DNA of 64,000 bases from Theobroma cacao. Its lineage: Eukaryota; Streptophyta; Magnoliopsida; Malvales; Malvaceae. Made by a program: the position numbers and the translations under genes. Location: contig NC_030859.1 of assembly GCF_000208745.1 (NCBI RefSeq), positions 2,361,601 through 2,425,600 of the forward strand, in the 5' to 3' direction. The notes beneath the pieces are model-generated. The model saw nothing but the letters and a program-made list of their open reading frames with translations, was not told the DNA's origin and searched no databases. Below are positions 37,601-47,673 of the stretch, piece after piece (position 1 is the first letter of the stretch; every line of letters begins with the position of its first letter).

Positions 37601-38960
37601 AAATCTTATTATTATCATAACTACAAATTGTATCCCAAACTTCCTCAACAGTTAACCTTTTCTCAATAAAACTAGCAACTTTGTCACTCAATTTAATGAA
37701 GGGACAATGAAAATCAATCAAAGCTAACACTTGATCGTTTTTGTAAAAGTCAACGACATATCTGACCACCTCATTTTCATTCGAATCGACTCACTAACTC
37801 TGAGACTCTCAATTTACAACTGTTGAATTTGATTAGTGTGCCTCCTTGTTGATGCCATCATATGGAAAAACCTAATGTTTCGATCCCCTTCCAACACTCA
37901 TTTAACTTTAAACTTTTGCTGCCATTCTCTCTCCTCCATTTTATATAACTCCCAAAGCTTTGCTCTTTTTTCTATCACCTCTTGTCTAATCTCACCTTCC
38001 TCATTCTTTTCTTACGAAATTTTATTAAGATCTTGCAACTCGGCTTCTACCCTTATAATCTTTTCCTAGATGTTTTCGAAGACTCTTCTTTGCCATTCTT
38101 TCAAAATTGGTTTCAGCCTTTTCAGTTTTCTCCATATCTCAAATTTGTCCTCATTGCCTTTTCCCCTGCCAGTCTAATAATCCTTAACTACAAAATGAAA
38201 GCTTTCCTCCTCCATCTAATAATTAAAGAACTTGAAGGATTTTAGACCCCAATTGACCTTATCAAAACCAAGAATGATTGGGTTGTAGTCGAAAATGGAA
38301 ATGGGTAAACACTTTTGCACCATATTAAGTTCCCTTTCCAATAAGTTTACATCCACCGAGAATCGATTAAGTCGACTGAATGCTGATTTTTCTCAATTGT
38401 TACATCATGTAAACTTGTTCTCAAATAATGGTAAATCAACAACCAATCCAATCTCGTTAATAAACTGATCAAATTTGGTAGCAGCTCTTTTCACTTCTCT
38501 TTTTCATTTCGAATTATGTTGAAGTCTCTACCCAAGACTCAGTCGATATCATTTTCAGCAATAGTCTGACACAATTCCTCCCATACCACCTAGTGCTCCT
38601 CTTCATCATTGGGGGCATAAATGTTACCAAAATCGCACTTGGTGTTTGAGTCTTTGACTTTTCCTATCAGAATCAAATAGTTCCTCTATGCAATAACCTT
38701 TTCAACTCTGAAGAACTCATCTTACCACAGACACAACAATCCCCCTAACGTCCCTTCAGATTTCATTGCTTTACCCTAGACTCTTTCCCTTTTTCATAGT
38801 TTTTCATATATCCCATCATATGGATTCTGAATTTTTGTCTCTTATACAAATACCATATTAGGCTTGCAACTACTAATAACTCTCCTTAATGCCCTATTTT
38901 TCTCCTTTCTTCTTAGTCCCTATATGTTCCATGATAGAATAATCATTATCAAGATAACAC
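34690..38960 (-). pseudogene. LINE ORF2 remnant (endonuclease, reverse transcriptase, RNase H)
   Basis: Pieces of one large ORF lie in changing minus-strand frames: endonuclease start at about 38946, GRDFN near 38520, an RT N-terminal piece open at 37769-37503, the RT palm pieces (RGLRQGCPLS, FADDT), a linker open at 36175-35984, and RNase H open at 35016-34702. In-frame stops occur already next to the endonuclease start (after WNI). No functional protein is expected. Confidence 0.8.
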
Positions 38961-38999
38961 ACAACTGCTAAAACATACTTGACAATGTGAGCCCAGTAC

Positions 39000-41560
39000 C
39001 ATTTAGTCTTCCTTGCTTTCAAGCTGTTTCATCACCTTTAGCACTTCTTCCCTATTAGCTTGGAAATCTAACCCAATATTGTTGCTCACATTAAGTATAG
39101 CCAGAGCTTCTCTCTAGAAGATAGTGTTCTTAAGCTTAGTATTAGAGTTCGAGACTTTTTCCTCCCTTGGGGTTTCTTTCTTCTCTTTCCCTTCACCATC
39201 ACTTTAAATTATTTATCCTCCTATTCTTTTATGTTTCTTCTTGCTCATTCCTCGTAAATTTTTTCTTTCTTCAATTAATATAACCCCATCCTGATCCAGA
39301 TTGATTAACCCTTCCCTGTTACCTTTATTCTTCCCCTAGCCTTTCTTTGATGTCTTAGATGATTAAAGATCCTCTTCCTACCCACTTGATGCCTTCAATT
39401 TTATTGTTTAACTTCAATTTGCCCTTAAACAGATCTTTTTTTTCAACTGATCCCTTATATTTTTCTTAAGTCCTTTCTTTTCCCTTTTTTTACATTTAAG
39501 TTTGGCACCCCTTTTATTCATTCTGTCACTTGATTTAACTAGATCAATAAGCACAATATCATTTGATGGTGTCAAGGTTAAGTCTCTTAGTTTTCTTTCC
39601 AAGACTCTTTCCTATCTTGATACTAACGAATCATCCTCCTTCTTTTGTACCTCATCCACAACCTCATTTGAAAAACATTTCCTCACTATGGATTCCCCAT
39701 TTTCCCCCACCTTCTTTCCTTGATTTTCCTTAATTACACTAGTTTTAACTCCTCTGTTCTCCAACTTAGCTTTGTAACCTCTCTTTGGCCTTATCTTATC
39801 TTTTGGGCTTGATCTAATCTCAACTTGGGTTTTATTTTTAGTACCACTAGGTCCAGCCTCATTGTCCCATATGCTTGTACGCGATCTCCCTAATTGACCA
39901 ACTCTTATCCAATCACTAATTGGATCGCTTGAGCTTAACGTCCCACACCTACTCCCTTCATCAAGGCTCTGTTGAGGCTCATCAATAATAACCTTCTTTC
40001 TTTTCATATGTGGCCCAATTGGCCTCTTAACTTCCTCTAGGCTATTCCCTTGGACATTAAGCCTGTTAACTTGACCGTAGTCGCTAGCTCCCACTCTTCC
40101 TAGCACTTGTTTCAAAACATTTTTCAAGTTTCCCTCCATTTTCTCCCTTTCTAATACTAGTGAGTTTAACCCCATGCATCCTTATTTCTCATTAACATTA
40201 GACCTCTCAAGGAAAAAGGTGCCTCTTGCATTTTTTTTCACTTTTTTGTTAACTTTGTTTCCTCAAGGCTTCATCTGTAGTATTGTTTTTGTTTCCTTTA
40301 CCATGTCATCTTTATAAACGGTTAGGATATGACTCATTTATGCCTCCTTCTTCTTCCTTGATTGTACCTCCCATGATCTCACTGAACCATCTTCTAAGAT
40401 TTTCTCTGATCTACTCAACGCTCCCAGTGCCAATATCTCTTGTGTAACTTCCTCCATTCTGATAACTGAAGCTTTTAAAATGATCATTTTACGGTTAACA
40501 ATGATCTGTGGACAAAGTGGCACCTTTCTTTTACTCATAACTTCCACCTTAATGACAGTAAAATCCAATCTGGTCTTCTTTTCTGTTGCATGGTCCACTT
40601 GAATGAACTTCTCCCAACAGTTTCCAAGTCACTCAAACATCTTCAAGTGCCACAAGTGAGTCTGTAGCTCTTTCACTTTGACTTACATTATATATCACTC
40701 TGTTTCCCTTTCCATATCATAAGGTTGGATTTTATCAAACTAGGTCACAAAAATCTCACCGTACTGATTCAAGAGCACCTCCATAATATTTCATCGTCAA
40801 AAGTAACAATAACATTGAGACCTCTCGTTGGTCTGACCAAGACCATAATCCCTTCTCTGTACAACTTACCTTCAATCTCACTACAGCTCATTTGGCTTCA
40901 CAACCTTCCCATGGCACTTCGTTTGATCCACTCCACTTTCTCCTTGTTTATGTCGACCTTAACACCTTCAACCACTTTACTCCCCTGTCCTTCAATCTTG
41001 ACAATGGAATAACCATTTGTTAACCCCTTATTCTCTCTGTTCTCCACCACATCTCTATACGATTTTGTCCTTTTATCATGCTTCGTTTCCTAATTCCTTT
41101 GTTGAGCTCTACCATTACCCCTAACTTCCTCCTTGGGTTTGCCGGTTTCTTAAATGATAAAAAATCTTCCATCAAGCTTTATATTTTGGCCAAAGCAAAT
41201 TGCTCTATTCAGCTCTTTCACCATACGGTACCAGACAAAGGCGTAGTGTGTGAATTTTCTTCTTTGTTGGTTTGGTATAAAGAGGCCCGCGACAACTCCA
41301 AATTGGTCAAAGAACTCCTTTAACTCCCTCCAATGGACCTTCATGCTCACATTATTACCATAAGTAGGAAACACCTTACTCCATTTCTAGATATCAAACT
41401 TTCCTTCTTTATTAGCCTTGGCCTCCACCCTTCTCTCCACCTCCTTAGCATTCCCACTCAAACCTATCCTACCGTGATCCCACCAATTTCCTACTCTCAC
41501 TTGTGCACTCCCTCTTCGTCTATCTCTCCCTACTTCTCTCTCTAGGATGCTCATTCTCAC
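39000..41560 (-). pseudogene. LINE ORF1 remnant with RRM-like domain
   Basis: Open minus-strand pieces at 41374-41150, 40598-40338 and 40175-39612. The first resembles the RNA-binding RRM-like region of plant LINE ORF1 proteins (VSMKVHWRELKEFFDQFG, then FTHYAFVWY). The last is a charged, low-complexity stretch. The pieces are in different frames. Confidence 0.65.
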
Positions 41561-41823
41561 TCTAACTTACTCTTCAGTAACCATAACAATGAATACATAG
41601 AAGTACATACCTAACCTTCATTTCAAACAATTTACCCCACATTAACTTAATTAATGCATGAACTTTATTATATATGGTACTAACAAATTACAACCACTAA
41701 ACTTTAGATATTTACTAATGAAATTGTTAAATTTTAATTAATTAATCTGTTAATATTTAATACTTTTGGAATTTATGGGAAAAAAATGTAGACTTTAGAA
41801 GGCCATGCAGAAGTTGTAATTTT

Positions 41824-41829
41824 CACGTG
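41824..41829 (+). promoter_or_regulatory. G-box (CACGTG) upstream of WAT1 gene 2
   Basis: CACGTG lies 20 bp before the TATA box. The paralogous position in gene 3 reads TACATG, so the element is intact in only one of the two near-identical genes. Function as a bZIP/bHLH site is inferred from the motif alone. Confidence 0.4.
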
Positions 41830-41848
41830 CAAAAGTAAAAGTAACGTG

Positions 41849-41855
41849 TATATAA
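41849..41855 (+). promoter_or_regulatory. TATA box of WAT1 gene 2
   Basis: TATATAA about 85 bp before the ATG at 41940, followed by the shared GCTTCATTCTGCACAG leader motif. Confidence 0.6.
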
Positions 41856-41939
41856 GTATGTGCTTTTTTGCTTCATTCTGCACAGAGTTCTCTTTCATTT
41901 ATATTTGTCATTGATTGGAAAGAGAGAAATAAGCTGTCC

Positions 41940-43956
41940 ATGGAGGCCTCAGCTAGCATGTACAATAAAGCTATGCCATATTTGGCAATGGTTTTTATGA
42001 GATTTGGCTCTGCAGGCATGCCCATAGTTGCCAAGCTTGCTCTTAATAGGGGCATGAGCCAACATGTCTTGGTAGTTTACCGGTTTGCCATCGCCACTCT
42101 TGTCCTTGCTCCTTTCGCCATTGTTTTCGATAGGTCTGGTTTCTCTGTATATATCTCTTCTTGAGTTTTATCAATGAGTTTGAAATCTGCACTGATTGAT
42201 GAAACCTGTGGATTTTTTAACAGGAAAGTAAGGCCAAAGATGACCTTCTCTATATTTGTTCAGATATTGCTGCTGGGCTTATTGGAGTAAGGAGCTTCAC
42301 CATCGAGCCAAAAATTTTATAATAATCAACAAAGTTTGCTTTATGTTTTGCTCTGTCTTAGCCAGGAAACATTTGCTCTTCTCTGCAGGCCAACAATTGA
42401 TCAGAACTTATACTATACAGGGATAAAGTACACAACAGCAACTGTTGCAACTGCCTTGTGCAATGTTCTTCCTGCTTTTGTATTTTTGCTAGCTTGGGCC
42501 TGTAGGTATATATGTCTTTACTCTCTAGCTACCTACGTAAGTCGATGAATTGCAAGGATGATGACGTGGATGGTGGAGTTAACTTGTGAAGAATTTTTGC
42601 AGGCTTGAGAAGGTTGATATGAGGAAACTAAATTGCCAGGCAAAGATTTTGGGGACCATTGGGACTGTTGGAGGAGCAATGATTATGACTTTAGTTAATG
42701 GGCCAATATTGCCTTTGCCATGGACAAAAGTTACAAATGAGCACCAATCTACAGTTTCTGCAACCAAGGATGATCCCTTAAAGGGTGCTCTCATGATCCT
42801 TGCAGGCTGTGTCTGCTGGGCTTGTTTTGTCATTCTTCAAGTATTCCTCCTCAACTCTTTTTCTTTGGCTTTGATGTATTAGTATCAATATCGAAGTTGT
42901 TGGCTTGCTACAAGAAGAAGAGAAGAGTAGCAGCAGGATTTTATCATTTATAATCAGTAAGAGATTACCATGGTTTGTTTCTACAGGCGATTACGCTAAA
43001 ATCATACCCTGCTGAGCTCTCCCTAACAACTTTAGTTTGCTTCATGGGCGCAATTGAAGGTACCATTGTTGCCCTGGTAATGGAAGGGGGCAATGCTGCA
43101 GCTTGGTCCATACACTGGGATTCTAAACTCTTTGCTGCAGCTTACAGTGTCAGGCATTCTTAACTCAACCAACCACCGTTGTTGTTTGGACCTCGATTAC
43201 CTTTTCTTGTTTGTTCTGGCTCAAGCCAATGACTGCTTGTGGAAAATTAAGGCTTCATATTTCATACTCTTGCAAAAGGTATACTGATATCTGTCCATGT
43301 GCAGGAAGTTATCTGTTCTGGGGTTGCTTACTATGTAGGAGCAATGGTAATACAAGCCAAGGGACCTGTTTTCTTTGCTGCTTTTAACCCTCTAACCATG
43401 GTCATCGTCGCCATTATGAGCTCCTTTATCTTTTCTGAGATAATGTATTTAGGAAGGTGCATATCGTATTATCTTCCTTCTTTTCCTGAAACACTTGGAA
43501 AGAACTAGCTTTCATGTCATCTGCATGCAGTGACTGACATTGATTCATTAAATTTAATACTAATACTAAACATCTGGGGACGTCATTTGCACAATGGACT
43601 GTGCACTAACATCTATACATTTAATTATGCAGACACCTCGATAGTTTCAGTGATTTTTTAACTAACATTTAGGCCAACTTCACTGCAAACTTCGCAGGGT
43701 TATTGGAGTAATTGTCATTGTTGTTGGACTCTACCTAGTTTTGTGGGGCAAGAGCAAGGATCAGCATTCATCAGATTCGGACAGCAACAAGGCGGCAGCT
43801 GCTCCAAGGAGTGGTGAGCAAATGGCCACCATCGGTAATGAAACAGCAGCAGTGACTTCCAATCAAGACTTTGTTCTTTTAGATGTAAGTAGCAGTGCTT
43901 CGGCTGCTGCTGATGATGAATCTGTTAAAGAGAAGAACCAAAAACAAATACCATAA
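41940..43956 (+). CDS. WAT1-related EamA-type transporter (cluster gene 2)
   Basis: Exons 41940-42133, 42224-42286, 42389-42505, 42603-42840, 42987-43148, 43305-43456 and 43698-43956 give 394 residues with two EamA repeats. Start MEASASMYNKAMPYLAMVFM; later segments EPTIDQNLYYTGIKY, KSYPAELSLTTLVC, KGPVFFAAFNPLTMVIVAI and VVGLYLVLWGKSKD, then an Ala/Ser-rich acidic tail ending KEKNQKQIP. An in-frame ATG-less extension upstream exists, but the ATG at 41940 matches the paralogs. It is nearly identical to gene 3 through exon 5. Oddities against gene 3: the exon 4 donor is GTATTC (GTAAGT in gene 3), the exon 5 donor is GTCAGG (GTAAGA in gene 3), and exon 6 starts GAA instead of GGA (Gly to Glu). 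The frame is intact, but splicing may be weaker. Confidence 0.88.
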
Positions 43957-45303
43957 GAATATTCTGATTAAGCTTATTTAGATTTGATTTATCGGTTGTT
44001 ATTCAAAGTTGTGTATGTTTTTTTTGACTTACAGACTTGTTACATGTATTATTAAAAAATAAAATAAATTTAAGAAAAAAAGAAAAAATAATAATAATTC
44101 TCCCATGCTTGTGGTTTTCTGATGTGGATTTCCCATACAAAATATTGAACCACCCATAATGAAATGAGTGGTAAGGAGCACGCAAAGAGAGGTAGAGTTG
44201 ACAATGGAAAGTGCAAGTAAAACTGCTTTTGTTGGGTTCTTGCTTATCCCCCCCAGCTGGGTATCATTATACATTAATAGCTTTATTGAGTGCAAAAAAC
44301 AGTAGTTTTCCCTTATAGGAAAGAAATCTATAAATTTACATATACTGCAAAGATGCTTTTTCTCTTTTTTCTCTTGTGAAAATTTACATTCTTCTAATAA
44401 ATTTATACGATTATAACTTACGTTTTGTTTATAATTAGAAAAAAATTCGATCCTGTAAATATATGAAAAAAATATAAAAAAAAATAATAAAAGGTACTGG
44501 ACCAAAGCTTATGTTCGACACTCATCTTGAATCTAAGAAACATAGATTAGGACAGTCTTAAAAAAACTTTATTTTTCTTTAAGCTATTACTTAAATGCTT
44601 TTAATTAAGTGTAGTTGGAAGTTTGGACAGTTAGGAATTCTAATTATTTATATAGTTTCCTTAAGGATAATTAAATTCAATCCTTTAAATATTTGAAAAA
44701 AATTATAAAAAGTAATTTTATTTTCTTTTAATTTATTATCAAAGTACTTTTTGACAATTCAACCATTACTAAATTCTGATAAGATCATGTTGACATAATA
44801 CATCACATTCATTGTTTTTTTGTTTTACTCAATGCTCTTGATTAACTTAACCATCATGAACCTCAGATAAAAATCAAACCAGTGCAGCATATTGACAAGT
44901 TTCACTCTTTTTTTTTTTATTATCAGAATACTCTTCATCAATTTAAGTATAATGAAAATACGACAAAAAAATCAAGCAAAAACACTAGATCATATCAATA
45001 GGATTTTTTTTTTTACAAATTCAACATAATCCTTAACTGTCCAAGTCATCTCTAAAATTCATATATTATTTTCTTCTAATTTCAAAGATAAATTATCGTA
45101 TAATAATTGAACACTCCACAAAACCTACAAGCACCAAACTCAAGGTTTTAAGACATAACAGATATCACATACTCATAAGTAGGGGTGAGCAAAACCAATT
45201 CAGACCAATTACCCATTCAAATTAAATACGATTTAGATAAAACGATTTGGTTTAATTGATTCATTGGATTAATTAGTCTCAAATATTTTATCCAATTGCT
45301 CCA
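43957..45303. other. 3' flank of WAT1 gene 2 and duplication spacer
   Basis: To about 44670 it aligns with the 3' flank of gene 3 (52728-54361, minus an insertion there). The following about 630 bp has no counterpart I can see. At 45180 the string TAGGGGTGAGCAAA resembles a hAT terminal end, but no matching second end is apparent. No gene. Confidence 0.5.
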
Positions 45304-45811
45304 ACAACTTTTCTGTCTGCATGCAGGGAGTAGTCTGTTCTGGAGTTGCTTATTATCTTCAAGCAGTGATAATGAAAGCTAGGGGACCTGTTTTTGTGAC
45401 TGCTTTTAATCCTCTAACCATGGTTATTGTTGCAATTTTGGGCTCCTTTGTTTTATCTGAAGTATTGTACTTAGGAAGGTACATGTCAGTCCCTCTTCTC
45501 CAATATACTCCTTTGCATACTGCTATAGAAAATGTTGAAAAGCTTCACAATTTTCCAATTATGTGCTAAACCACACCACCTTGCTGTAAATTTGTAGGGT
45601 CATTGGAGCAATTCTAATTGTCACTAGCCTCTATCTGGTTTAGTGGGGTAAGAGCAAGGATCAACCTTCATCAAACCTGGATGTCGATATGGAACCATCT
45701 AGTGATCAGAAAATGACTGCCATGGATGAGATAACAGTGGGTCCAAATCAAGACTTTGTTGTCCTGGATGTAACCAGCAACAGAGTGACTCCTACTGATG
45801 AATCTGTTTGA
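45304..45811 (+). pseudogene. Truncated WAT1-like transporter (last two exons only)
   Basis: Copy of the end of WAT1 gene 1: intron 5 tail from 45304, exon 6 at 45327-45478, intron 6, and exon 7 at 45598-45811. Exons 1-5 are missing, because the duplication breakpoint lies in intron 5. Exon 7 has a nonsense change: the Leu-Val-Leu-Trp codons of gene 1 (CTGGTTTTGTGG) read CTGGTTTAGTGG here, with the stop at 45641-45643. The rest of the tail still aligns to the final TGA at 45809-45811. Not functional. Confidence 0.9.
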
Positions 45812-46009
45812 AGGGAAACCCAATACAAGTATCATAACAGAAAAACCTGCTGAGAATCTGAGTTTTTTCATAGATGGAATTAGTTCTATGCAACCTATAC
45901 TCCTTTCAAGAATGTGTTCTTTGTTTTTGTCCTTTCTAATAGAATTGGTTATAGAGATTAAGCGAAAGCAACATCTGTCTTGAAATGAATCTACATTTGA
46001 GGCCAGGAT

Positions 46010-46932
46010 TAGGGATGTCAACGGGTCGAGTACCCTATAATTTCGAGGCACTCGAACCCTAACCCTATTAACTACCCGAATAATTTTAAAATTACTATCT
46101 TAACCCTAACCCTATTATATTTTTACTACCCTATAATTACCCTAACCCATTTAAAAACCTGATTAGATTAAAAAAATTATTAAAATCTTCTTCATAGGTA
46201 CCCAATTACCTAGACCCGTATACATATACAATAATATTTATCTACGTGTTTTATAAAATTAACTGCTAATTAAATTAATAAAAATAAAAATAATAAAATT
46301 TAAATTTAAATAATCAAAAACAAAGATCTTAAACATAAACTTAAATAACTAAAAATAAATATCCACACAACGATATAAACTTAAATAACTATACATAAAT
46401 ATCCAAATAAAAACATAAACTTAAATAACTAAACACAAAAATCCAAACAAATAACATAAACTTAAATAACAAAAAAATATAATTTTTATAAGTTATAATT
46501 TTTATAATGATAACACAAAATAAAAAATAAATATATTTATATTTAAAGTATATATACAAAAGTATTATAGTGTATATACAAAATAGTAATTTTATTCTTT
46601 ATAAATGAACCCAATGTATATAAAGTATAGATATTAAAAGACATTACAATTTAATTAATAATCATAATTTTATTAATTAATTAAATAATTATATGAATTG
46701 GTCCCTAGTTACATGAAATTTTAAAAAAATTGCTAAGTTTCAAAACTATTCTAATCTCACAACTTCTTTTTAAATAATTAAGTTTGTATATTATAAATTT
46801 ATATAAACAAAGGTATATATATTATTTAGTAATTAATTTATATAATAGTAATTATATTCTTTATAAATGAACATAATAGATAATATAAAGTGTATGTGTT
46901 AAAAGACATTACAAGTTATATACTATAAAGTG

Positions 46933-46989
<57 letters not shown>

Positions 46990-47673
46990 TACAATTAATA
47001 ATTTTATAAGTTATAATTTTTATAATGTTAACACAAAATAAAAAATAAATATATTTATATTTAAAGTATATATATACTAAAAGTATTAGTATATATATAT
47101 TATAGTAATTATATTTCTTATAATATTACTCACTATATATAATATATATTTAAAACCATTTAAAGTTAATTAATAATCATAGTTTAATGAATTAATTTAA
47201 TTAACTATATGAGTTTGTCTTTAATTACATGAAATTAAAAAAATAGTTAGATTCCAAAACTATTCTAAACTCAAAGACTCTATTTAAGTATATATATTAT
47301 AAGTTATAATTTTTGTAATCTTAACCCAAAATAAAAAGTAAATACATTTTTATTAAAAATGTATATAATAGTAATTATATTCTTTTATAATATGATATGA
47401 TATTCATATTATTTAAACATAATTAATAATCTAATAATATTTTATTTATATATATTCATATCATCACATTAGTAATTTAACTAACTATATTTTTAATATA
47501 TTTATCAACATTTAACAAAAGAAACTATTGGTCAAGATGATACAGATTTTTGGTGTCTTTCTTCGGTTTGAATCCAATCAGCATCAGTTTTATTTAATTA
47601 TTTAAATAATAAAAAAATATATAAACAGTAGTTATAAACGGGTTTGGGGCGGGTACCCCCGTTGACATCCCTA
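46010..47673. mobile_element. Non-autonomous hAT-like DNA transposon
   Basis: 1664 bp bounded by terminal inverted repeats: TAGGGATGTCAACGGG at the left and its perfect complement CCCGTTGACATCCCTA at the right, with GTACCC following on both inner sides. It is flanked by an 8 bp target duplication with one mismatch: GCCAGGAT (46002-46009) and GCCAAGAT (47674-47681). Eight-bp duplications with this type of end fit the hAT superfamily. The interior is extremely AT-rich with internal repeats, contains a long TG microsatellite and has no transposase frame. Confidence 0.85.
46940..46987. repeat. (TG)n microsatellite inside the hAT-like element
   Basis: About 24 uninterrupted TG units, following a short TA run. 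Confidence 0.9.

Larger units (their letters stand above)
34401..41618 (-). mobile_element. L1-type LINE retrotransposon, near full length, degenerate
   Basis: A 7.2 kb minus-strand element. Its 5' end is at 41618 and its 3' end is a short A tail (T run at 34402-34409). Reading 5' to 3': an ORF1 with an RRM-like segment, an endonuclease starting near 38946 (MIILSWNI) with a GRDFN motif near 38505-38535, a reverse transcriptase with RGLRQGCPLS (37080-37050) and FADDT (36911-36923), a zinc-finger-like linker near 36175-35984, and an RNase H end (35150-34702) with the WEVNHIFKEKNQLVDCLVKEG segment. Target duplication: GATTTCAAA at 34389-34397 and CATTTCAAA at 41619-41627. Unit 2 has the undisturbed site near 50370 (GATTTCAAACAAATTACC). 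Stops and frameshifts break both ORFs. Confidence 0.88.
22505..44670 (+). repeat. Segmental duplication, unit 1 (interrupted by two transposons)
   Basis: Pieces 22505-24976, 33211-34400 and 41619-about 44670 line up in order and orientation with 45304-54361. It starts in intron 5 of WAT1 gene 1, just before ACAACTTTTCTGTCTGCATG, runs through the 3' flank and intergenic DNA, and includes all of WAT1 gene 2 and its 3' flank. The gaps between pieces are a gypsy element and a LINE that unit 2 lacks. About 345 bp near 33880-34228 is present here only. Confidence 0.85.

Noticed and set aside
45179..45303. Transposon starting TAGGGGTGAGCAAA before the WAT1 pseudogene
   Set aside because: Only one end is seen. 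Without a partner end or a target duplication, I could not define an element.
46020..46150. Telomere-like CCCTAA strings inside the hAT-like element
   Set aside because: Only a few irregular copies, derived from the GGGTA-rich subterminal sequence of the element. The plant telomere unit (TTTAGGG) is not repeated in tandem.
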